This document shows positions 1 through 13,203 of a stretch of DNA of 64,000 bases, piece after piece; within the stretch, counting starts at the first letter, position 1; each line of letters opens with the position of its first letter. Source of the DNA: Phycisphaerales bacterium (GTDB lineage: Bacteria; Planctomycetota; Phycisphaerae; Phycisphaerales; UBA1924); NCBI GenBank assembly GCA_035627955.1, contig DASPKU010000012.1, positions 186,001-250,000 on the forward strand, in the 5' to 3' direction. The notes below the pieces were generated by a model. It worked only from the letters and a program-made list of their open reading frames with translations. It had not been told where the DNA came from and searched no databases. Position numbers and translations under genes: made by a program.

Positions 1-823
<823 letters not shown>

Positions 824-835
824 AGCGGCGGAACT

Positions 836-1216
836 ATGGCGACGTGGTCTGAAATGGCGAACGAGAATGCCCTGGCGGCAAACCGGCTCATCCGTGAGCA
901 GGCTGCCCGCTCAGGCATCTCGCGCGCCTACTTCGCCGCGTACTGCCATGTCACCGCTCGTCTGCACGCTCAAGGCGTCCGTCAGTTCGGTGAGCGGGGC
1001 AACCCCTCCCACACCGAACTTCCGAGCCTTGTGCGCAGCACCCTGAGTGGCCTTCGCCCCATGCAGCGGCAGGTCGTTGCCGGCGCTGTCTCCCGCTTGT
1101 ACGTCCGGCGAATCGCCGCCGACTACCAGCCCCGCTTCTCCGTCGGACCCGCCACGGGGCACGAGGCGCTCCGTGACATGAACCTCGTCACACAGATCCT
1201 GGGAGGGAACCGCTGA
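836..1216 (+). CDS. HEPN-like small protein inserted between rpoB and rpoC
   Basis: A 126-residue, mostly helical protein starting 12 bases after the rpoB stop. Residues 28-43 (with SRAYFAAY) and 91-97 (RRIAADY) resemble the helix signatures of small HEPN-domain proteins of the kind often paired with a nucleotidyltransferase or other partner. An Arg-x4-His string (R54 to H59, RGNPSH) matches the spacing of the HEPN RNase motif, although its place in the fold is uncertain. HEPN proteins are commonly toxins or defence RNases; that role here is inference. Its stop overlaps the next start by one base (TGATG at 1214-1218), so the two are translationally coupled. M7 at position 854 is an alternative start. 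Confidence 0.8.
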   Translation: MATWSEMANENALAANRLIREQAARSGISRAYFAAYCHVTARLHAQGVRQFGERGNPSHTELPSLVRSTLSGLRPMQRQVVAGAVSRLYVRRIAADYQPRFSVGPATGHEALRDMNLVTQILGGNR

Positions 1217-1470
1217 TGGTCGCTCCCGTCGGGGACATCAAGAAGCTGGTGCAGGAACGGCTCAATGACGCCGCGGCCCGCCTCAGTTTTCGCCTCAATG
1301 TCACCACCGACAAGCTCGTCGAGGGCTGGATCTACCTGGTGGTCGAGCCCGACCGCGACAACGTCGAGATCGAGGATTACGTCCAAGTCCTTTCCAAGGT
1401 CGAACAGGAACTTGAGCAAAAGCACAAGGGCCTGCACCTCCTGCTCCTGCCTGCATTGCCCGCCGACTGA
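1216..1470 (+). CDS. small partner protein of the HEPN-like gene, hypothetical
   Basis: An 84-residue protein coupled to the upstream HEPN-like gene by a one-base start/stop overlap. It begins with an amphipathic helix (DIKKLVQERL), has a likely two-strand core (GWIYLVVEPD) and then a charged helix (VEQELEQKHKG), with no signal peptide or membrane segment. I do not recognise the family. Size, order and coupling fit an antitoxin or regulatory partner of a HEPN protein, but they would equally fit a small accessory subunit. It ends 50 bases before rpoC, and no promoter or terminator is evident in that gap. Confidence 0.75.
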   Translation: MVAPVGDIKKLVQERLNDAAARLSFRLNVTTDKLVEGWIYLVVEPDRDNVEIEDYVQVLSKVEQELEQKHKGLHLLLLPALPAD

Positions 1471-1520
1471 ACGCCCGCACTGAACACTGATACCCCACCT
1501 CCCCTGAGGAGTTTCCGAGT

Positions 1521-5906
<4,386 letters not shown>

Positions 5907-5924
5907 CCGTGCCTTGAATGTCCC

Positions 5925-5950
5925 GGTGGCACAGGCGTCCCGCCTGTGCA
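5925..5950. repeat. family A hairpin repeat (copy a)
   Basis: A 9-bp perfect stem GCACAGGCG / CGCCTGTGC with a 3-base loop, preceded by GGTG so that the text GTGGCAC spans its left edge. It belongs to a family of at least twelve hairpins in this window that share a GCAC/GTGGCAC edge while the stem sequence changes. It lies between the rpoC stop and the rpoC terminator. Confidence 0.7.
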
Positions 5951-5967
5951 CTTCGAAGCAGCAACCC

Positions 5968-6000
5968 AAGGGCCGCCCTCACCACGAGGGCGGCCCTTTT
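5968..6000 (+). terminator. Rho-independent terminator of the rpoBC operon
   Basis: A 13-bp perfect stem (AAGGGCCGCCCTC at 5968-5980 against 5986-5998), a 5-base loop and a following T-run. It lies 60 bases after the rpoC stop and separates rpoC from the NACHT gene. Confidence 0.85.
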
Positions 6001-6092
6001 CGCACTGCGCGGTCTCGTTAGCCGGCATGTCCGTCGCTCATCCCGCGCCGCTATGATCCCGGCGATCAATCGCATCGGAGAACCGGGCAGCA

Positions 6093-7910
6093 ATGGCAGA
6101 CGAGGTACAGCAACTCGACATCAACGAAGTAGTCGCAAGCCTCGTGGCACGGACTGCGCAAGGACTTGGGCAGACCCTATTGGGTGGTGGAAAGAGCGTA
6201 CTCGACGAAGCTCGCGTAAGGCTTGGCAGTGCCTTCACCCGCTACCTCGACGAGCAGCTCAAGCGCCGCAGTCAGATCCGTACACTCCTTTACCGGGACG
6301 CGCCACAGTTCATCTACAACTTCTATGTCCCCCAGGACCTGCAGTTTCGCAATGACGACGTGCTCAAGAACGTCGGCGCCGTTTCACTGCTGAGCAGAGC
6401 GAAGCACTGCGTCATCGTCGGCATGGCCGGAATGGGCAAGTCCACCCTCTTGCGCCATCTGTTCGTCGACTTTGCCAAGACCACCAATCACGTTCCACTC
6501 TTCATCGAACTGAAGGGCGTCAACCCAAATGGACAAACGCTGGAATCGCTGATCGAGGCCGAACTGTCGCTTCCATCCCTCAACTTGGCCCCCGGTGCAA
6601 TCAAACGAGCATTTGAGAAGGGACAGTTCGTGCTGCTGCTAGATGGGTTTGACGAGGTGAACCTCGAGAAACAGGATGCGGTTTCGACTGCGATCCAGAG
6701 GCTTGCCAACGAGAATCCAGCCTTGCCGATCCTCGTCACGTCGCGCCCTGATGACCGGTTCATCGGATGGGTGGGGTTTAGCAGTGTGACCGTGCTACCG
6801 CTATCGCTAGAGAAGGTCCGCACCCTTATCGCAAGGATCGAATACGACGAGGGCACCAAGATCCGGTTCCTCGCGGACATTGAGTCCACCCTTTGGCAGA
6901 CTCATCAGTCGTTCCTTTCGAACCCGCTGCTTCTAACAATCATGCTGATTACGTACTCGCATAACGCGAGCGTGCCCTCACGCATGCATCTGTTCTACTC
7001 GCAGGTTTTCGAGACGCTTTGGAACCGTCACGACGCTCTGAAAGACGGGTACAAGCGCACGCTGAGTTCAAACCTCGAGAAGGACGATTTCGTGGCGATG
7101 CTTGAGGCATTCGCATTCAAGACCTACTGGGACGCGAAAACGACCTTGACCCTTCAAGAGGTGGATGAAACGCTAGCGTTTGCACTGAAGGTGGCCCGAG
7201 TCCCCGGCGATCGGTCGAAGTGTCTGGAGGACTTAGTCCGAGCACTGTGCATCCTGAACCGCGATGGACTGCACATTAGTTATACCCACCGGTCCTTCCA
7301 GGAATACTACGCCGCTCGTTTTCTGTTGCGAGCCTCACCTGATCAGCGCGGCAAACTCATCGAACGCGTCGTGAAGAATTCGTCGCGCGCGGACCAGGTG
7401 CTTCAGTTGATGTGGGAGATGGACAAGGCTCTCGTCGAGCGAGAGCTACTAATCCCAAAGCTGTCGGAGTTGGAGGAGTCCCTGAAGGGGAAGTCCGGCG
7501 ACGACCGTTTGGTAGCGTTCACCTCATTCTGGGCCCAGCGACTCACGATCGTCAATACTGTGAACAGGGGCGCATTACTGCTCCATACCGCCAAGCAGCC
7601 CGAGGCTCCAATCTTTGACTTCGTTTCCACCCACTACCGGAAGGCGGAGTGGGAGAAGATCAAGGAAACCTTTGGGAAGCGAAACGCGGACGAAGTCTCA
7701 CGTGGGATTCTGGCTCGACGGCACGATGATAACGGCAATCTTGAGATAGACGCGGCAGACTTCGAGGGCAATCGTGAGATTATCCGCGAACTTGCGGGCG
7801 TGAGGTTTCACCATTCGACAGAGGCCATGGATCTTTTGCTCCGGATCCTTGATGACATGCGCCGTGAACACAAAGAGCGATCTGTTTCACTCGACGAGCT
7901 CTTTTCATAA
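6093..7910 (+). CDS. NACHT-domain NTPase (STAND family), candidate antiphage protein
   Basis: A 605-residue signal-transduction ATPase with numerous domains. Residues 1-85 are helical. The NACHT module follows with Walker A GMAGMGKST (110-118), Walker B VLLLDGFDEV (about 180-189), a sensor-like LVTSRPDDR near 212, and the helical NACHT-associated part with THRSFQEYYAARFLL near 407. About 170 C-terminal residues hold no recognised repeats. Bacterial NACHT proteins of this build are known NLR-related antiphage proteins, some with a short C-terminal sensor; such a role here is inferred from architecture. It has its own transcription unit after the rpoC terminator. Sampled lines are near 50-55% GC, clearly below the neighbours, with different codon choice, which suggests recent transfer. 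Confidence 0.9.
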   Translation: MADEVQQLDINEVVASLVARTAQGLGQTLLGGGKSVLDEARVRLGSAFTRYLDEQLKRRSQIRTLLYRDAPQFIYNFYVPQDLQFRNDDVLKNVGAVSLLSRAKHCVIVGMAGMGKSTLLRHLFVDFAKTTNHVPLFIELKGVNPNGQTLESLIEAELSLPSLNLAPGAIKRAFEKGQFVLLLDGFDEVNLEKQDAVSTAIQRLANENPALPILVTSRPDDRFIGWVGFSSVTVLPLSLEKVRTLIARIEYDEGTKIRFLADIESTLWQTHQSFLSNPLLLTIMLITYSHNASVPSRMHLFYSQVFETLWNRHDALKDGYKRTLSSNLEKDDFVAMLEAFAFKTYWDAKTTLTLQEVDETLAFALKVARVPGDRSKCLEDLVRALCILNRDGLHISYTHRSFQEYYAARFLLRASPDQRGKLIERVVKNSSRADQVLQLMWEMDKALVERELLIPKLSELEESLKGKSGDDRLVAFTSFWAQRLTIVNTVNRGALLLHTAKQPEAPIFDFVSTHYRKAEWEKIKETFGKRNADEVSRGILARRHDDNGNLEIDAADFEGNREIIRELAGVRFHHSTEAMDLLLRILDDMRREHKERSVSLDELFS

Positions 7911-7949
7911 AAGGCGTCACTTCCCCGGCAGGTGGCATCACCCTCGTAC

Positions 7950-7979
7950 CACCACCTTTCGGCTCTGCGAAAGGTGATG
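7950..7979. repeat. family A-like hairpin (copy l, inverted)
   Basis: The stem CACCTTTC / GAAAGGTG encloses the loop GGCTCTGC. That loop is the reverse complement of the loop in the neighbouring copy at 8003-8037, so the two elements face each other while their stems differ. Confidence 0.6.
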
Positions 7980-8002
7980 ATTGGACGTGGGCCGCCGCGG
8001 GG

Positions 8003-8037
8003 GCACCACCATTCGCAGAGCCGAATGGTGGTGGCAC
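8003..8037. repeat. family A hairpin repeat (copy k)
   Basis: The stem CACCACCATTC / GAATGGTGGTG has the 8-base loop GCAGAGCC and the family edge GCAC on both sides. It stands immediately before the 21-bp array. Confidence 0.7.
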
Positions 8038-8040
8038 GGC

Positions 8041-8355
8041 TCCGTTACGCCACGCCACCCGTCCGGTACGACACGTCCCGCGTTCGTTACGCGACGGCAC
8101 TATTTCCGTAAGAGTTCTGGGGGATCGCGTACGGAATCCCGCGCGTTCCTTACGTGGCGGGGGCGGTCGCGTAAGGACTGCGCGGGACCGCGTACGGAAA
8201 CGCCGCCGCGGCGTATGCGGGGCGGGGGAATCGGTGCGGAATCCGCGGCGTCGGGCACGCGGGGCGGGCGGTTCCGCGGGCTTTGGGCCGCGTTCCAGGC
8301 CGATCCTGTGCGGTTGCGGTGGTGTGGGGATGCGTCCGGGGGCGTCGGCGGCCCA
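8041..8355 (+). repeat. 21-bp phased degenerate tandem array (up to 15 units)
   Basis: Successive 21-base units begin T(T/C)C(C/G) and carry a TA step followed by CG or AG at a fixed place. The TA dinucleotide falls at 8046, 8067, 8088, 8109, 8130, 8151, 8172, 8193 and 8214, exactly 21 bases apart nine times. The motif is GTTACG, GTACG, CGTAAG or CTTACG, with about 12 variable bases between. Units from 8230 on keep the phase of the leading T but have lost the TA. The period equals two helical turns and seven codons. It ends about 65 bases before the FnIII-like gene. There is no CRISPR-like conserved repeat. See findings for the second array. Confidence 0.8.
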
Positions 8356-8460
8356 AACGTGTCAAAAACGGCAGAGTCCGCTCAACCCCCCCACCCCTCA
8401 CGCCGATGCTGTCTCCATCATGCCTATCCAGCGCATCATCCGCTCCCCCGCTCCGCCGCC

Positions 8461-9120
8461 GTGAACTTCGCGGGCCAGCACGTCGAGCCCTTCCAGCAGC
8501 ACGCGGCGTTGCTCGGGCTCAGCCCGCAGCAGCTCGCCAGCTACGAGCAGGCCGTGGTGAACGCGCAGGACGCCCTCGCGCAGGCCACCGCCGCGAAGCA
8601 GGCGTGGAAGACGGCGGCCTCGCTCGCCGCGACCCGTATGCGCGAACTGAACCGTGTGATGACCGAGACGGTGACGCTGATCGACCTCAACGCCGCGAAC
8701 GCGGCGGACCCGATGGAGCTGTACCAGGCCGCGATGCTGACCCCGCCCAACACCCCGGGCGTGATGGCCGCGCCGGGGCCGTGCACGCACCTCCGCGCCA
8801 CGCTCAACACCGACGGCTCGCTGACGATCCAGTGGAAGTGCAAGAACCCCGCCAACGCCCACGGCACGATCTACCAGGTCCTGCGGCGGCTGCCGAGTGC
8901 CGACGGCGGCTGGGGCCCGTTCACGCAGGTCGCGCTCGCGGGCCGTAAACACTTCCGCGACGGCACCCTGCCCGCCGGCGTGGGAACCGTGCAGTACACC
9001 GTGCAGGCCCGCCGCGTCGACGTGCTGGGCCCGGTGTGCGCGCCCTTCACGGTGCAGCTGGGGGCGGGGGCGCTCACGGCCGGCGGGGAAACCGCGGGCG
9101 AGGCCAGGCTGGCGGCGTGA
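8461..9120 (+). CDS. small helical plus fibronectin-III-like protein
   Basis: About 219 residues from a GTG codon. Residues 1-90 form a helical region that starts VNFAGQHVEPF; a Pro-rich linker and one FnIII-like beta domain (about 105-205) follow. The second copy at 52392-52808 matches only this FnIII part. No signal peptide is seen. The start is unclear: an ATG at 8420 opens a 14-codon frame (MPIQRIIRSPAPPP) that stops at 8462-8464, overlapping the GTG in another frame. This could mean that a one-base frameshift has split a natural N-terminus from the rest. It lies directly downstream of the 21-bp array. Function is unknown. Confidence 0.65.
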   Translation: MNFAGQHVEPFQQHAALLGLSPQQLASYEQAVVNAQDALAQATAAKQAWKTAASLAATRMRELNRVMTETVTLIDLNAANAADPMELYQAAMLTPPNTPGVMAAPGPCTHLRATLNTDGSLTIQWKCKNPANAHGTIYQVLRRLPSADGGWGPFTQVALAGRKHFRDGTLPAGVGTVQYTVQARRVDVLGPVCAPFTVQLGAGALTAGGETAGEARLAA

Positions 9121-9207
9121 CACCCACAGGAGACTCGAAACACAGCGCCCACGAAGAACACCAGGGAGAGGCTTGGAAGGACATGAATGAGCGGGCTGAT
9201 CCCTGGT

Positions 9208-10503
9208 TCAACCCCGCTCCGCCAGCGTGAAGCAGAACGTGGTGCCCTGCACGCCCGGCGGGGGGTCCTCGATCCAGATGCGGCCGCGGTGGCGTTCGAT
9301 GATGCGGCGGGTGAGGGCCAGGCCGGCGCCGGTGCCGGCGTTGGGCGGGTCGTGGGGGTCGCCGGGCTCGGGGCGGCGGAACATGCGGAAGACCCTGTCG
9401 CGCTTCTCGCGCGGGATGCCCGCGCCGTTGTCGCGCACGTAGAACACCGGCGGCTTGACGTCCACCGAGGCGCCCAGCCCGATCACGCCCATGTCGAGCA
9501 CGCCCACCTCGATCACCTTCGGGCTGGAGCGGTTGTACTTGACGCCGTTGGCGATCAGGTTCGTAAAGACGCGGATGATGCTCGCCTCGTCGCAGCGCAC
9601 CGGCGGCAGGGGGCCGCGCACAATCACCTCCGCGTTCTCCTGCTTGAGCCAGGGCTCGAGCGTCTGGACCACGCGCCCCGCCACGGCCGCGGGGTCCACC
9701 ACGGCGGGCCCGGACTCACCCGGCTCCGCGGCGCCGGCCGCCGACTCGCGGGCGTAATCGAGCGCGACGCCGAGCATGTGGGCCATCCCCTGGGCGGAGG
9801 CCTTGAGGCGCCCCAGGCGGTGCCGCTCGTCGGGCGTGAGGCGGTCGGCGGTGTCCTCCTCCAGGAACGTGGCCAGGTAGGTGATGCCCCGCAGCGGCTC
9901 CTTGAGGTCATGGGCCACGGCGTGGGAGAACTCGTCGAGCCGCTCGTTGGCCTCGCGGAGCTCGCGCTCCGCCCGCGTGCGCTGCCGCACCTCCGCCTCC
10001 AGCTCGCGGGCGCGGCGGTCGAGCTCCGTGAACGCGGCCCGCTCACGGGCCACCGAGCGGCGGTGCGCCTCGCTGAGCACGACCACGCCCGCGCCCAGCA
10101 CGCCGTTGAGGGCCACGGCCACGATGTCCGCCGGGCGCGACACCGCGAAGAAGCCCTCGGGCGGCAGCGACCAGATGGACGTAAGGGTCGCGACCACCAC
10201 CGCGGTCGCGCCCGGGAGCACGCCCAGGCACAAAGCCGCGACCACGATGCCCAGGAACTCAAAGGGCAGGAACTGGCCCATGGGGCCCAGCAGCCGCTCG
10301 GGGACGACCTGCAGCGCGTGCGCCCCCGCCATCAGCGGCAGGGCGAGCAGGCACCGCGCCCACAGCGGGAGCCGGAGGGTGGCGTCGAAGTAGTTGCGAC
10401 GCGGGAGCGCCATGCCGGTCTTTGTATCAATCCGCTCCGCGGGGGGCAACGAAAACCGGCGTGAATCGGCGTGGTGAGCGCGGAGGCTGAGGCGGGCGCT
10501 CAT
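9208..10503 (-). CDS. membrane sensor histidine kinase
   Basis: A 431-residue kinase. Residues 45-145 contain about four hydrophobic segments resembling a small membrane sensor region, and a coiled coil runs from 150 to 192. The dimerisation/phosphoacceptor helix EFSHAVAHDLKEPLRG has H198 as the likely phosphorylated histidine. The catalytic ATPase domain has N-box TNLIANGVKYN, G1 DNGAGIP and G2 GTGAGLAL. No receiver domain and no adjacent response regulator are seen. It follows the universal stress protein by about 30 bases on the same strand, as third gene of an antiporter-USP-kinase unit. Neither candidate start (10503, or the internal ATG at 10413) has a good Shine-Dalgarno; 10413 would still keep all membrane segments. 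Confidence 0.88.
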   Translation of the reverse strand: MSARLSLRAHHADSRRFSLPPAERIDTKTGMALPRRNYFDATLRLPLWARCLLALPLMAGAHALQVVPERLLGPMGQFLPFEFLGIVVAALCLGVLPGATAVVVATLTSIWSLPPEGFFAVSRPADIVAVALNGVLGAGVVVLSEAHRRSVARERAAFTELDRRARELEAEVRQRTRAERELREANERLDEFSHAVAHDLKEPLRGITYLATFLEEDTADRLTPDERHRLGRLKASAQGMAHMLGVALDYARESAAGAAEPGESGPAVVDPAAVAGRVVQTLEPWLKQENAEVIVRGPLPPVRCDEASIIRVFTNLIANGVKYNRSSPKVIEVGVLDMGVIGLGASVDVKPPVFYVRDNGAGIPREKRDRVFRMFRRPEPGDPHDPPNAGTGAGLALTRRIIERHRGRIWIEDPPPGVQGTTFCFTLAERG

Positions 10504-10532
10504 GCGGGCGCGGATGGAAGCCCGACCCCCAC

Positions 10533-11018
10533 TCAGTCCCCCCGCAGCACGAGCACCGGCGCATCAAGCTCGGACTCCATCCGCACCGTGGGGTCCAGCC
10601 GCTTCTCCATGGCGCCCAGCAGGCCGGTGGGCCGCTCGGCGTGCATGACCAGCAGGTCGGCGTGCACGCGGCGGCCGTACTCCAGCACCTCCTGCGCAGG
10701 ATCCACGCCAAAGAGCACGGCGTAGCGCACGTCGAGCCCGGGCGTGCGTTCCACCACGGGCCCGACGCACTCCCGCAGCCGCGCCAGCTCGCGGGCCTCG
10801 TACGCGTTCCGCTCCTTCTCGGAGGAGGCCTCCGCGGGCGAGCGGTAATGCAGCTTCATCCACGGCGGCGTGCACGCGTGCACCACGTGCAGCACCGCCC
10901 CCCCACCACCCGACCCCCGCGCGATCACCGCCGCCTGCTCCATCAGCCGCGGGCAGCTCTGCGAGAAGTCCACCCACACCAGCACGTTCCTGTACACCGG
11001 TTCGTTCGCCATCACCAT
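10533..11018 (-). CDS. universal stress protein (UspA family)
   Basis: A single-domain USP of 161 residues. It has the N-terminal strand NVLVWVDFS, the middle strand and loop around LHVVHA, and a C-terminal part with HADLLVMHAERPTGLLG and VLVLRGD. In ATP-binding family members the C-terminal pattern is G-x2-G-x9-G-(S/T); here it is GLLGAMEKRLDP, so nucleotide binding is uncertain. Its start overlaps the end of the antiporter gene by 7 bases, and a USP beside an ion/proton antiporter is a common pairing in which the USP senses energy state or modulates the transporter. Confidence 0.88.
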   Translation of the reverse strand: MVMANEPVYRNVLVWVDFSQSCPRLMEQAAVIARGSGGGGAVLHVVHACTPPWMKLHYRSPAEASSEKERNAYEARELARLRECVGPVVERTPGLDVRYAVLFGVDPAQEVLEYGRRVHADLLVMHAERPTGLLGAMEKRLDPTVRMESELDAPVLVLRGD

Positions 11019-12355
11019 GTTGAACTCCTTTCCCGCGCCGCCCGCTCGCGGCCGTCTCGATGTTCCGCTTCGCGAACGTCGGCCGCGCCCGCCTCACGCC
11101 CGGGTGTCGCCGCACCCGCGCCCACCCCCGCGTCGAGCGTCGCGGCCAGGGGCACGGGCCTCAGCAGCCGACGCACCGCCAGGATGAACACGCCCGTGAG
11201 CAGCAGGTTCAGCGAGAGCGAGAGCACCGCCACCGTCAGCGTCGCCCCGCCGATGCCGTACCCCAGCGAGATCGCCAGCACCCCCGCGCCCACCTCGCCC
11301 CGCGGCCACATCCCAATCGAGAGCGCCAGCCGCTCGCGGAGCGTCGCCTCGCGCCGGTAGCACAGGGCCGGGAACATCTTGCCCAGGTTCGAGATGGCCG
11401 TCACCGCCAACACGTGCACCGCGATCATGCCCCAGCCCATGGCGGGGGCGGAATCCGCACCCTCCGCGCCGCCCCCACTTCCCCCGCTGCCGATACTTCC
11501 GAAGATCGACGGCATCGACAGCCCCACCAGCACCATGAACACCGCCGACACAATGGTCGCCACGAGCTGCTCGTCGCGGGTCTCCGGGCCCTCCAGCTCC
11601 CCCTCCTTCGCGTCGTTGCCGTGCGGGTTGCTCCACGTCGGGCGCTTCATGATGCACCCCAGCACGAAGGCGGGCAGCAGCACCTCCAGGTGCACCGGCA
11701 CCGCGGGGTCGTACGCCTTGCTCCCCATGTACGCGAGCTCGGAGATCGTGGTGATCGCCACCGCGTAGCCCATCACCCACGGCCACGTCACCGGGATGCT
11801 CACGCGGTGCAGGAACTTCCACGCCGCCCACAGCAGCAGCCCCGAGATGATGACGATCCCCCCCAGCTGCGGACGCATCCCCACCATCATGACCTGCAGG
11901 GGGATCATCAGCAGGATGGTGTCCAGGTCGTCCAGGATCGCCAGCACGCGGGCCTTCCTGAACAGCCACGTCGCCGCCAGCCCCGCGGCCGCAAGCATCG
12001 AGAACAGCACGCCCGCCGAGGTGGGCGAGGCGAACCGCGATTGCAGCAGCATGTCGCGCCACACGCCCCCGTCGCCCCAGTCGGCGCGCGGCGACATCAC
12101 GAACACGAAGTAGAGCGCGACCATGATCCACGGGAACGCGGCCGCGGTGAAGGCCACCACGTAGTCCCACCCCAGGGCCCGCAGCTTCGTCTTGTCCAGC
12201 TCAAACTCGTAGCCCACGTGGATCATGATGAAGGACAGGGCCGCCATCGTGCCCAGCATGACCCACTTGCGGAGCGTCTCGGCGTCCGCCGGCACCAGCT
12301 GCGACAGCCCGAGCCCGGCCACCAGCAGCAACGAGAACAGCGCGACCTTCCGCAT
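11012..12355 (-). CDS. cation:proton antiporter (CPA2/Kef-like)
   Basis: An integral membrane protein of about 447 residues with around 11-12 hydrophobic segments. The first resembles a signal peptide (MRKVALFSLLLVAGLGLSQL); a segment with GYEFELD follows, and a central RVLAILDDLDT stretch carries the paired aspartates typical of the ion-binding site in CPA exchangers. A Gly/Ser-rich loop (SIGSGGSGGG) precedes the last group of helices. The start at 12355 is chosen because GGAGG lies 6 bases upstream; an ATG at 12400 is in frame but would add residues before the membrane start. It is the first gene of the unit with the universal stress protein and kinase. Confidence 0.85.
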   Translation of the reverse strand: MRKVALFSLLLVAGLGLSQLVPADAETLRKWVMLGTMAALSFIMIHVGYEFELDKTKLRALGWDYVVAFTAAAFPWIMVALYFVFVMSPRADWGDGGVWRDMLLQSRFASPTSAGVLFSMLAAAGLAATWLFRKARVLAILDDLDTILLMIPLQVMMVGMRPQLGGIVIISGLLLWAAWKFLHRVSIPVTWPWVMGYAVAITTISELAYMGSKAYDPAVPVHLEVLLPAFVLGCIMKRPTWSNPHGNDAKEGELEGPETRDEQLVATIVSAVFMVLVGLSMPSIFGSIGSGGSGGGAEGADSAPAMGWGMIAVHVLAVTAISNLGKMFPALCYRREATLRERLALSIGMWPRGEVGAGVLAISLGYGIGGATLTVAVLSLSLNLLLTGVFILAVRRLLRPVPLAATLDAGVGAGAATPGREAGAADVREAEHRDGRERAARERSSTW

Positions 12356-12500
12356 GGAAGCCTCCATCGGTCCGACAAAGGCATGATGGGCGCGGGCCAA
12401 TGGTTTTCTGCGCTGCTGCTGGATTTATCGAGAGCTGCTGCTCCTCCGGCTGGTGGCGGCCATTTGCCTGATGCCAAATGAGCGTCGCACAGCCGACCAA

Positions 12501-12526
12501 AGCCCAGGGATCATGATCCCTGGGCT
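12501..12526. repeat. family C perfect palindrome, copy 1
   Basis: A perfect 26-base palindrome with half-site AGCCCAGGGATCA. It lies between the divergent starts of the antiporter and the zinc-ribbon gene, so it cannot be a terminator for either. An identical core recurs at 13898-13923. Confidence 0.85.
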
Positions 12527-12585
12527 CTTCCGTTCGCACCGCACCAACCGCAACCCCCACCCCGCCCACCGGTACACTCCCGCGC

Positions 12586-13164
12586 GTGCCCCCCAGCACC
12601 CCCACTACCTCCACAACTCCCACCACCGCCGCCGCCCACCTAGCTCGGCTCAAACGCCGCCACCGGCGCACGCTGCTCTGGCCCGGGCTGATCCTCACGT
12701 CCGTGAGCCTGGTGCTCTTCTTCATCAGCGTGTGGGGCGTGCGCTACGTCTCGCCGCCGCGGTTCCCCAGCGATCCGCCCTCGCCGCGGTTCCCCGCGGG
12801 CTATCCCATGTGCACCACCGTCGGCGGCCGCAACGGCATCTTCTACTTCAGCAACCGCGTCTCCAGCGCCCACCACGGCTGGTTCATCAATACCGACTCG
12901 CTCCCAACCGGCGACGTCAAGTTCTGGCCCTGGCGCGGCCGCTTCCTGCACCTCAACACCTCGCCCGTCGGCTCCAGCTGGTTCGAGCTCTCCTTCGAGG
13001 TCCCGCTGTGGATGCCCACACTCACCGGCTGCGGCCTGCTCACCGCCTACCGCATCGCCCGCCGCCCCACCCGCCTGCAGCGCGGCCTCTGCCCCCGCTG
13101 CGCCTACCCCCGCTACGGCCTCGAGCCCGACGCCTCGTGCCCGGAGTGCGCGCTGGTGCCGTGA
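12586..13164 (+). CDS. membrane protein with C-terminal zinc ribbon
   Basis: A 192-residue protein from a GTG start. A Thr/Pro-rich N-terminus precedes one membrane segment (about 30-52), then an extracytoplasmic domain of about 90 residues, a second hydrophobic segment near 143-157 and a C-terminal zinc ribbon CPRCAYPRYGL...CPEC. This layout (membrane anchor, beta domain, CxxC...CPECG) recurs at 13204, 15721 and, in short form, at 14670. The family is typical of planctomycetes and its function is unknown. The zinc ribbon should be cytoplasmic if both hydrophobic segments span the membrane. Confidence 0.75.
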   Translation: MPPSTPTTSTTPTTAAAHLARLKRRHRRTLLWPGLILTSVSLVLFFISVWGVRYVSPPRFPSDPPSPRFPAGYPMCTTVGGRNGIFYFSNRVSSAHHGWFINTDSLPTGDVKFWPWRGRFLHLNTSPVGSSWFELSFEVPLWMPTLTGCGLLTAYRIARRPTRLQRGLCPRCAYPRYGLEPDASCPECALVP

Positions 13165-13203
13165 GGCGTGAGTCTCGGCGCGTCCCCATCCGGCGCTGTT
13201 AGC

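Noticed and set aside
8041-8355. The 21-bp array as a CRISPR
   Set aside because: The units are only partly conserved and too short, with no separate spacers of constant length beyond 12 variable bases, and there are no cas genes in the window.
7981-8460. The array as coding sequence of heptapeptide repeats fused to the FnIII-like protein
   Set aside because: The frame is open and gives 7-residue periodicity, but residue classes per position are not conserved while bases are; there is no start with a Shine-Dalgarno. Kept as DNA repeat, though coding is not fully excluded.
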